Positions 57,024-64,000 of a stretch of DNA of 64,000 bases are shown in pieces; positions within the stretch are counted from its first letter, which is position 1; every line of letters starts with the position of its first letter. The notes beneath the pieces are model-generated. The model ran no database searches. It had not been told where the DNA came from and saw nothing but the letters and a program-made list of their open reading frames with translations. Location of the stretch: contig NZ_CP119546.1 in the NCBI RefSeq assembly GCF_029277985.1, positions 1,798,001-1,862,000 on the forward strand, given 5' to 3'. Origin of the DNA: Providencia stuartii. GTDB lineage: Bacteria; Pseudomonadota; Gammaproteobacteria; Enterobacterales; Enterobacteriaceae. The position numbers and the translations under genes are program-made.

Positions 57024-58823
57024 ATGATGACAGATCAGATAGCGCAAGAAAGTACCCTGCCTGGATGGCAGACACAGGATCACTTAAATGATCCTGTACT
57101 TCTGGAACTGCGCAACCAATTTGGCCCGGATGCCTTTTCTGTTCAAGCGACCCGTACTGGCATGCCAGTTATCTGGGTGCGGCGCGAGCAGCTACTGGAA
57201 GTCGTAGACTTTTTGAAAAAACTACCAAAACCTTATGTGATGTTATTTGACTTACATGGGGTGGATGAACGTCAAAGAATGCATAGACAAGGTTTGCCAG
57301 AGGCAGACTTTAGTGTTTTCTATCACTTCATCTCTATCGATCGTAACCGTGATATTATGGTGAAAGTCGCATTAAGTGAAAAAGACTTAAATGTGCCTTC
57401 CATGGTGTCATTATTCCCAAATGCTAACTGGTATGAGCGTGAAGTTTGGGATATGTTTGGTATCACCTTCCAAGGTCATCCGAACTTACGTCGCCTGCTT
57501 ATGTCACCGAGTTGGGAAGGCCACCCATTACGTAAAGACTATCCTGCCCGTGCAACAGAATTCGACCCATTTGAGTTGACCAAGCAAAAACAAGATCTGG
57601 AAATGGAAGCGTTGACTTTCAAACCAGAAGAGTGGGGCATGGCTCGTGGGAACGAAAATGAAGATTTCATGTTCCTGAACTTGGGACCGAACCACCCTTC
57701 ATCGCATGGTGCTTTCCGTATTGTATTACAGCTTGATGGCGAAGAAATCGTAAACTGTGTACCTGACATTGGTTATCACCATCGTGGTGCAGAGAAAATG
57801 GGTGAACGTCAGTCTTGGCATAGCTACATTCCTTATACCGACCGTATCGAATACCTCGGTGGTTGCGTTAATGAAATGCCATACATATTGGCCGTTGAAA
57901 AGCTGGCCGGTATTGAAGTCCCTGATCGTGTTAAAACGATTCGTGTCATGCTATCTGAATTGTTCCGTATTAATAGCCATTTGCTATACATCAGTACTTA
58001 TATTCAAGATACGGGAGCGATGACACCGGTATTCTTTGCGTTTACCGACCGCCAAAAAGTGTATAACGTCGTTGAGGCTATTACGGGTTTCCGTATGCAC
58101 CCAGCTTGGTTCCGTATTGGTGGGGTTGCGCACGACCTACCGAGAGGTTGGGATAAATTATTACGTGAATTATTAGATTGGCTGCCAAAACGTCTTGATT
58201 CCTATGTGACAACAGCCCTGAAAAACTCCATTTTAAAAGGCCGTTCAATCGGTGTTGCTTCATACACTAAAGAAGAAGCTTTAGCTTGGGGAGTCACAGG
58301 GGCAGGCTTACGTGCTACCGGCATTGATTTTGACGTACGTAAATGGCGTCCATATTCAGGTTACGAAAACTTTGAGTTTGATATTCCAATCGCACATAAC
58401 GGTGATTGCTATGACCGTGTGATGATTAAAGTGGAAGAGATGCGTCAAAGTATGCGTATTCTTGAGCAATGTCTGAAGAACATGCCTGAAGGGCCTTTCA
58501 AAGCCGATCACCCATTGACGACGCCGCCACCAAAAGAGCGGACGCTGCAACATATCGAAACCCTGATCAATCACTTCTTACAAGTGTCATGGGGTCCGGT
58601 TATGCCAGCCAATGAATCATTCCAGATGATTGAAGCAACCAAAGGAATTAACAGTTACTACTTAACGAGTGATGGCAGCACGATGAGCTACCGTACTCGT
58701 ATCCGTACACCGAGCTATGCACACTTGCAGCAAATTCCAGCGGTGATTAGGGGTAGTCTGGTTTCCGACTTGATTGTCTATCTGGGTAGTATCGATTTTG
58801 TAATGTCGGATGTGGATCGCTAA
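57024..58823 (+). CDS. nuoC: NADH-quinone oxidoreductase fused subunit C/D
   Basis: A 599-residue fusion of the 30-kDa (NuoC, about residues 1-190) and 49-kDa (NuoD, about 210-599) subunits, as in E. coli and relatives. NuoC has [17 protein letters not shown] and [14 protein letters not shown]; NuoD has [29 protein letters not shown] and the C-terminal [15 protein letters not shown] that lines the quinone site. Two ATGs are possible (57024, 57027); the second has better ribosome-site spacing. Also written nuoCD. Confidence 0.97.
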   Translation: MMTDQIAQESTLPGWQTQDHLNDPVLLELRNQFGPDAFSVQATRTGMPVIWVRREQLLEVVDFLKKLPKPYVMLFDLHGVDERQRMHRQGLPEADFSVFYHFISIDRNRDIMVKVALSEKDLNVPSMVSLFPNANWYEREVWDMFGITFQGHPNLRRLLMSPSWEGHPLRKDYPARATEFDPFELTKQKQDLEMEALTFKPEEWGMARGNENEDFMFLNLGPNHPSSHGAFRIVLQLDGEEIVNCVPDIGYHHRGAEKMGERQSWHSYIPYTDRIEYLGGCVNEMPYILAVEKLAGIEVPDRVKTIRVMLSELFRINSHLLYISTYIQDTGAMTPVFFAFTDRQKVYNVVEAITGFRMHPAWFRIGGVAHDLPRGWDKLLRELLDWLPKRLDSYVTTALKNSILKGRSIGVASYTKEEALAWGVTGAGLRATGIDFDVRKWRPYSGYENFEFDIPIAHNGDCYDRVMIKVEEMRQSMRILEQCLKNMPEGPFKADHPLTTPPPKERTLQHIETLINHFLQVSWGPVMPANESFQMIEATKGINSYYLTSDGSTMSYRTRIRTPSYAHLQQIPAVIRGSLVSDLIVYLGSIDFVMSDVDR

Positions 58824-58825
58824 CC

Positions 58826-59368
58826 ATGCATAATGAACATAATAAGCAGACCAGTCTTGATGGAGTCAATGTTTTTGAGCCTCAAGAAGCACAGCACGGC
58901 TTTGTGTTAACGGAAGCTGAACGTGCAGAAATTGAAGGTGAAAAGCACCATTATGAAGACCCGCGCGCTGCCTCCATTGAAGCACTGAAAATTGTGCAAA
59001 AAAACCGTGGCTGGGTTGAAGATGGTGCCATTCACGCTATCGCTGAAGTGCTGGGTATTCCCGCGAGTGATGTTGAAGGTGTGGCGACATTCTATAGCCA
59101 AATCTTCCGTCAGCCTGTAGGTCGTCACATTATTCGCTATTGCGATAGTGTGGTTTGTCATATTACAGGTTATCAAGGGTTAGAAGCTGAAATCATTAAT
59201 CAGCTGAATATTCGCCCAGGCCAGACAACAAAAGATGGCCGCTTTACGCTGTTGCCAACCTGTTGTCTGGGGAACTGTGATAAAGGTCCTACCATGATGA
59301 TTGATGAGGACACGCACAGTTACGTACAGCCTGAAGATATTAAAAAGTTACTGGAGCAGTATCCATGA
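58826..59368 (+). CDS. nuoE: NADH-quinone oxidoreductase subunit E
   Basis: A 180-residue 24-kDa-type subunit of the NADH dehydrogenase module. Its [2Fe-2S] cluster N1a is bound by Cys residues in RYCDSVVCH (about residues 109-117) and PTCCLGNCD (about 148-156). It begins 2 bases after nuoCD and overlaps nuoF by 4 bases, so it is translationally coupled. Confidence 0.96.
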   Translation: MHNEHNKQTSLDGVNVFEPQEAQHGFVLTEAERAEIEGEKHHYEDPRAASIEALKIVQKNRGWVEDGAIHAIAEVLGIPASDVEGVATFYSQIFRQPVGRHIIRYCDSVVCHITGYQGLEAEIINQLNIRPGQTTKDGRFTLLPTCCLGNCDKGPTMMIDEDTHSYVQPEDIKKLLEQYP

Positions 59369-60723
59369 CAAACTCCTTTAAACAAGTGATCCGTACTGCG
59401 GAAACACATCCGTTGACATGGCGTTTGCGTGATGACAAACAGCCGGTTTGGCTGGATGAGTATCGCAGTAAAAATGGATATAAAGGTGTGGAACGTGCGC
59501 TTAAAGGCATGGCACCGGATGAAGTGGTGAATCTAGTTAAAGATGCTGGATTAAAAGGACGCGGTGGTGCAGGTTTCTCCACCGGGCTGAAATGGAGCCT
59601 GATGCCAAAAGACGAAAACATGAAACTGCGTTACTTCTTATGTAATGCGGATGAAATGGAGCCAGGCACCTATAAAGACCGTCTATTGATGGAGCAATTA
59701 CCACATTTATTAGTTGAGGGTATGATCATCGGGGCTTATGCACTAAAAGCTTACCGTGGTTATATTTTCTTGCGTGGTGAATATGTCGAAGCGGCAAAGC
59801 ATTTACGACACGCTATCGAAGAAGCGAAAGCCGCGGGCTTACTCGGTAAAAATATTTTAGGTTCAGGATTTGATTTTGAACTGTTTGTACATACTGGCGC
59901 TGGACGTTATATCTGTGGTGAAGAAACCGCCTTGATTAACTCCCTTGAAGGCCGCCGTGCGAACCCTCGTTCAAAGCCACCCTTCCCAGCAACATCTGGC
60001 GCATGGGGTAAGCCAACGTGCGTTAATAACGTGGAAACTATCTGTAACGTTCCTGCCATTTTAGAGCATGGAGAGCAGTGGTATATCAATCTCAGTGCAG
60101 GCAAAAGTAAAGATGCAGGTACTAAATTGATGGGCTTCTCTGGTCGCGTCAAAAATCCGGGATTATGGGAATTACCGTTTGGTACGACAGCGCGCGAAGT
60201 GCTGGAAGATTACGCGGGCGGTATGCGCGATGGCCTCACGCTTAAAGCATGGCAACCAGGTGGTGCAGGTACTGACTTTTTAACGGGAGATCACCTTGAT
60301 TTACCTATGGATTTCGAATCTATCGGTAAAGCAGGAAGCCGTTTAGGTACTGCATTAGCAATGGCCGTTGATAACGAAATTAATATGGTGTCTCTGGTTC
60401 GTAACCTTGAAACCTTTTTCGCTCGTGAATCGTGTGGTTGGTGTACGCCTTGCCGTGATGGTTTGCCATGGAGCGTAAAAATTTTACAAGCGTTGGAAAA
60501 CGGGGAAGGGCAACCGGGTGATATTGAAACGCTGGAACAGCTATGCCGTTTCTTAGGTCCGGGCAAAACTTTCTGTGCTCACGCACCGGGTGCGGTTGAG
60601 CCATTACAGAGCGCTATCAAATATTTCCGTGAAGAGTTTGAAGCGGGTATCTCGCAAAAAGATCTGCGCAATATAGCCCAGATAGCAGGTATTCAGCCCA
60701 ACCTGTTAAAACAGCGTTGGTAA
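59365..60723 (+). CDS. nuoF: NADH-quinone oxidoreductase subunit F
   Basis: A 452-residue subunit that oxidises NADH. It binds NADH and FMN through [16 protein letters not shown] (about residues 62-77) and [19 protein letters not shown] (about 177-195), and cluster N3 through Cys in [12 protein letters not shown] plus a later Cys in TFCAHAPG. The length matches E. coli NuoF. Overlaps nuoE; an 84- to 102-base gap separates it from nuoG. Confidence 0.97.
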   Translation: MTNSFKQVIRTAETHPLTWRLRDDKQPVWLDEYRSKNGYKGVERALKGMAPDEVVNLVKDAGLKGRGGAGFSTGLKWSLMPKDENMKLRYFLCNADEMEPGTYKDRLLMEQLPHLLVEGMIIGAYALKAYRGYIFLRGEYVEAAKHLRHAIEEAKAAGLLGKNILGSGFDFELFVHTGAGRYICGEETALINSLEGRRANPRSKPPFPATSGAWGKPTCVNNVETICNVPAILEHGEQWYINLSAGKSKDAGTKLMGFSGRVKNPGLWELPFGTTAREVLEDYAGGMRDGLTLKAWQPGGAGTDFLTGDHLDLPMDFESIGKAGSRLGTALAMAVDNEINMVSLVRNLETFFARESCGWCTPCRDGLPWSVKILQALENGEGQPGDIETLEQLCRFLGPGKTFCAHAPGAVEPLQSAIKYFREEFEAGISQKDLRNIAQIAGIQPNLLKQRW

Positions 60724-60725
60724 TA

Positions 60726-60806
60726 TTTTTTGTGAATGAGCAACCACAAAAAATCGATTTTTCACGAAGAACGTATTTTTGATTAACGCCTGCTGTGAAG
60801 CGGGCC
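60726..60806 (+). other. Two hairpins in the nuoF-nuoG gap
   Basis: TTTTTTGTG (60726-60734) pairs with CACAAAAAA (60745-60753), and GCCTGC pairs with GCGGGC (60788-60793 with 60800-60805, one wobble). The first resembles a weak terminator, the second sits just before the nuoG start. They may adjust nuoG expression or mRNA processing. Confidence 0.4.
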
Positions 60807-60825
60807 TTTGGGAAGCATGCTGACT

Positions 60826-63549
60826 ATGGCTACAATATATGTAGACGGCAAAGAATATGATGTAAACGGGTCTGAAAACCTGTTGCAAGCCTGCCTTTCT
60901 CTGGGGCTAGATATTCCTTATTTTTGCTGGCATCCAGCGCTGGGAAGCGTTGGCGCTTGCCGCCAGTGTGCGGTTAAGCAGTATCAAAACGCGGATGACA
61001 CCCGTGGTCGCCTTGTTATGTCCTGTATGACACCGGCAACGGAAGGGACTTACATCTCTATTGATGATGAAGAAGCCAAACAATTCCGTGAAAGTGTTGT
61101 TGAATGGCTCATGACCAACCACCCTCATGACTGTCCAGTCTGTGAGGAAGGGGGCAACTGCCATTTGCAAGATATGACGGTGATGACCGGTCATAATATG
61201 CGTAAATATCGTTTTACTAAACGTACACACGTTAATCAGGACTTAGGGCCATTCATTAATCATGAAATGAACCGCTGTATCGCCTGTTATCGTTGCGTTC
61301 GTTATTATAAAGATTACGCAGATGGTACTGACTTGGGTGTCTATGGTGCACACAACTATGTCTACTTTGGTCGTACTGAAGATGGCACACTGGAAAGCGA
61401 ATTTTCAGGTAACTTAGTTGAAGTGTGTCCAACAGGTGTGTTTACTGATAAGACGCATTCAGAGCGCTATAACCGTAAATGGGATATGCAATTTGCACCG
61501 GGTATCTGCCAGCAGTGCAGTCTCGGTTGTAATACCAGCCCAGGTGAACGCTATGGCGAGCTACGCCGTATTGAAAACCGTTATAATGGTTCGGTAAACC
61601 ACTATTTCTTATGTGATCGCGGTCGTTTTGGTTATGGTTATGTGAATCGTAAAGATAGACCTCGTCAGCCATTACTGAATAAAGATGGCGTTAAGCAAGT
61701 TATTTCCGCTATCGAAGCAATGCAAAGTGGTGCACAGATTATCAATCAAGCGAAGAAGGTGATTGGTATCGGCTCTCCTCGTGCAAGCATTGAAAGTAAT
61801 TATGCATTACGTGCCTTAGTGGGTGAAGAAAACTTCTACTCAGGTGTATCAGCGGATGAGCAACGCCGTCTTGAACTGATGCAAAATATCCTAGAAAACG
61901 GCGGTATTTATACACCAAGCCTACGTGAAGTAGAAGGTTATGATGCTGTTTTGGTTCTGGGGGAAGACCTCACTCAGACGGGCGCTCGTATGGCTCTGTC
62001 TGTTCGTCAAGCAGTGAAAGGTAAAGCTCGTGAAATGGCAGCAGCTCAAAAAGTGGCTGATTGGCAAATCGCGGCGATCATGAATATTGGTCAACATGCC
62101 AAGTATCCGCTGTTTATCACTAACGTAGATGATACACGTTTAGATGATATCGCGGCATTTAACTACCGTGCGCCTGTTGCTGATCAAGCTCGCTTTGGTT
62201 TTGCTATTGCGAATATGATTAATGGTGATTCGCCGGCAGTCGCGGATTTACCGAGTGAGTTAAAAGCAAAAGTACAAACCATCGCAGACGCGCTGGCGAG
62301 TGCCAAGAAACCATTGATTATCAGTGGTAGCCATTCGGCAAGTGATGCAATGATCCAAGCAGCCGCTAACGTTGCTTTTGCGCTGAAAGCGAAAGGGGCA
62401 CAAGTTGGCTTATCTTATCTAGCTTCACACGCGAACAGCTTTGGTTTAGCGATGATGAAAGCGCCTTCACTCGATAGTGCTTTTGCGCGTATCAACGCAG
62501 ATGAAGCGGATGTGGCTATCGTGATGGAAAATGACCTTTACCGTCACAGTAGTGTCAATAAGGTTGATAGCACACTGGCTAAGTTGAAGCATTTGATTGT
62601 GGTTGACCATCAACATACTGCCATCATGGATAAAGCAACCTTGATCCTGCCAGCAGCAAGCTTTGCTGAAGCAGATGGTACGCTGATTAACCAAGAAGGT
62701 CGTGCACAACGTTTCTTCCAAGTCTTTGACCCATCTTTCTACGATAAAGCTATCGTGATGAACGAAAGTTGGCGTTGGTTGCACTCACTACAAACCGAAG
62801 CACAAGAGCGCGATGCGGATTGGTCACAACTTGATCATGTCATTGCGGAATGCGTGAACGCTTTACCTCAGTTCGCCGGTATAGTCGATGCTGCACCAAA
62901 AGCGTCTTTCCGTATTCGTGGTCAGAAGTTAGCACGTGAACCGCACCGCTACAGCGGTCGTACCGCGATGCTAGCGAACCAATCTGTTCATGAGCAGCGT
63001 CAACCTCAGGATAAAGACACGGCATTTGCTTTCTCTATGGAAGGGAACAATAGTCCAACCGCACCGCGCCAGCAAATTCCATTTGCATGGGCTCCGGGTT
63101 GGAACTCACCACAAGCTTGGAACAAGTTCCAAAGCGAGGTAGGCGGGCACTTGCGTTTTGGTGACCCTGGTGTTCGTTTGTTCAATTCAACAGAAAGTAA
63201 AATAGGCTACTTCACTGACATTCCAACCGCGTATCAAGCGACTGAAGCGCAGTGGGTTGTTGCGCCTTATTATCACTTGTTCGGTAGTGATGAAATGTCA
63301 CAACGTTCTGATGTGATCCAACAGCGTATGCCTGAACCTTACATTATGTTGAATGCACAAGATGCCGCAACGCTTGGGCTTGCGGCGGGGACTAAAGCTG
63401 AATTTAGTCACGAAGGGCAAACTTTCAACTTGACAGTTCGTGTTAGTCAAAACTTGTCTTGTGGCCAAATTGGTCTACCTCTAGGTATGCCGGGTATTGC
63501 ACCAGCCATGGCGGGTGTGTCAGTCAATAATCTACGGAGGGGGGCATGA
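60826..63549 (+). CDS. nuoG: NADH-quinone oxidoreductase subunit G
   Basis: A 907-residue 75-kDa-type subunit carrying several iron-sulfur clusters. The N-terminal ferredoxin part binds N1b ([15 protein letters not shown], about residues 34-48). The next part binds N5 and N4 ([29 protein letters not shown], a later Cys-Pro), and CQQCSLGCN marks the extra cluster N7 typical of enterobacteria. The rest is a molybdopterin-oxidoreductase-like fold without cofactor. ATG 60826 ([11 protein letters not shown]) matches the family; ATG 60817, three codons earlier, is possible. The stop overlaps the nuoH ATG. Confidence 0.96.
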   Translation: MATIYVDGKEYDVNGSENLLQACLSLGLDIPYFCWHPALGSVGACRQCAVKQYQNADDTRGRLVMSCMTPATEGTYISIDDEEAKQFRESVVEWLMTNHPHDCPVCEEGGNCHLQDMTVMTGHNMRKYRFTKRTHVNQDLGPFINHEMNRCIACYRCVRYYKDYADGTDLGVYGAHNYVYFGRTEDGTLESEFSGNLVEVCPTGVFTDKTHSERYNRKWDMQFAPGICQQCSLGCNTSPGERYGELRRIENRYNGSVNHYFLCDRGRFGYGYVNRKDRPRQPLLNKDGVKQVISAIEAMQSGAQIINQAKKVIGIGSPRASIESNYALRALVGEENFYSGVSADEQRRLELMQNILENGGIYTPSLREVEGYDAVLVLGEDLTQTGARMALSVRQAVKGKAREMAAAQKVADWQIAAIMNIGQHAKYPLFITNVDDTRLDDIAAFNYRAPVADQARFGFAIANMINGDSPAVADLPSELKAKVQTIADALASAKKPLIISGSHSASDAMIQAAANVAFALKAKGAQVGLSYLASHANSFGLAMMKAPSLDSAFARINADEADVAIVMENDLYRHSSVNKVDSTLAKLKHLIVVDHQHTAIMDKATLILPAASFAEADGTLINQEGRAQRFFQVFDPSFYDKAIVMNESWRWLHSLQTEAQERDADWSQLDHVIAECVNALPQFAGIVDAAPKASFRIRGQKLAREPHRYSGRTAMLANQSVHEQRQPQDKDTAFAFSMEGNNSPTAPRQQIPFAWAPGWNSPQAWNKFQSEVGGHLRFGDPGVRLFNSTESKIGYFTDIPTAYQATEAQWVVAPYYHLFGSDEMSQRSDVIQQRMPEPYIMLNAQDAATLGLAAGTKAEFSHEGQTFNLTVRVSQNLSCGQIGLPLGMPGIAPAMAGVSVNNLRRGA

Positions 63550-64000
63550 TGGATTGGATATCCCCAGAAGTGATGGAAATCCTGATTTCTATCCTAAAGT
63601 CGATTGTCATCCTATTGGTTGTTGTGATCTGTGGGGCATACATGAGTTTGGGTGAACGCCGTATTCTCGGTTTATTCCAAAATCGTTATGGTCCTAACCG
63701 TGTTGGACCGTTTGGCATGGGGCAGTTAATGGCCGACATGTTCAAAATGCTGTTCAAAGAAGACTGGATCCCACAGTTTGCCGATAAAAAAATCTTTACG
63801 CTGGCACCCGTGATTGCGTTTTGTTCACTGTTCCTTGCGTTTGCTATCGTTCCTGTTAGCCCGACATGGCATGTTGCAGACCTAAACATTGGGATCCTAT
63901 TTTTCCTAATGATGGCGGGTCTTGCTGTCTATGCGGTGCTCTTTGCCGGTTGGTCAAGTAACAACAAATACTCACTGCTGGGCGCAATGCGTGCATCGGC
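63546..64000 (+). CDS. nuoH: NADH-quinone oxidoreductase subunit H, N-terminal part (partial)
   Basis: The first 151 residues of the complex I membrane subunit that forms much of the quinone cavity; the frame continues past base 64000. Conserved [20 protein letters not shown] (about residues 34-53), [12 protein letters not shown] and [20 protein letters not shown] are present. ATG 63546 overlaps the nuoG stop (ATGA), and a GGAGGGG site lies upstream; a second ATG at 63549 is also usable. Confidence 0.96.
   Translation, partial: MMDWISPEVMEILISILKSIVILLVVVICGAYMSLGERRILGLFQNRYGPNRVGPFGMGQLMADMFKMLFKEDWIPQFADKKIFTLAPVIAFCSLFLAFAIVPVSPTWHVADLNIGILFFLMMAGLAVYAVLFAGWSSNNKYSLLGAMRAS

Overview
The window is a continuous piece of a low-GC enterobacterial chromosome. 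Gene content and protein sequences fit the Morganellaceae, most likely Providencia. This rests on closeness to, but clear divergence from, the E. coli proteins, on the A+T-rich intergenic DNA, and on a histidine-utilisation gene and a tct locus set into an otherwise E. coli-like order. No rRNA, tRNA, CRISPR array, intact insertion sequence or prophage was seen.

Backbone, left to right: the end of hutH and an amino-acid permease (1-1959); prmB-aroC-yfcA-epmC-yfcL (2117-6066); a GNAT acetyltransferase; mnmC and fabB, divergent (6850-10320); pdxB-usg-truA-dedA-accD-folC-dedD-cvpA-purF (23350-32429); ubiX (34090-34662); yfcH and yfcD (35785-37527); pta and ackA on the minus strand (42097-45527); yfbV-yfbU-hxpA-yfbS, yfbR, alaA and lrhA (46134-55052); and the start of the respiratory complex I operon, nuoA to a partial nuoH (55814-64000). 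Together these cover cofactor, fatty-acid, purine, chorismate and ubiquinone synthesis, tRNA and ribosome modification, acetate overflow and NADH oxidation.

Accessory insertions interrupt this backbone. They are a small Gly-rich-tailed protein (10384-10884); a complete tripartite tricarboxylate transporter with its two-component system (tctCBA/tctDE, 11007-16346); a 1555-residue Sel1-repeat protein (16434-21101); an EamA exporter with a divergent AraC regulator (21400-23223); a gene-free structured stretch followed by a DUF1963 gene between purF and ubiX (32482-34016); an MddA/NnrU-like membrane methyltransferase (34775-35509); an M24 peptidase-DUF3311-sodium symporter operon (37743-40645); a very A+T-rich gene for a YopT/C58-like cysteine-protease candidate (40815-41915); and two paralogous small unknown proteins on either side of yfbR, followed by a 22-residue hydrophobic micro-ORF.

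Regulatory DNA readable by eye includes a PurR box before cvpA-purF, adjacent FadR-like and FabR-like operators before fabB, a CRP-like and a Fur-like site between tctC and tctD, an FNR-like site before ackA, palindromes before the peptidase/symporter operon and before nuoA, and many intrinsic terminators. The most promising undescribed items are the C58-like effector candidate, the structured stretch at 32482-33146, the paralogous pair around yfbR and the giant Sel1 protein.
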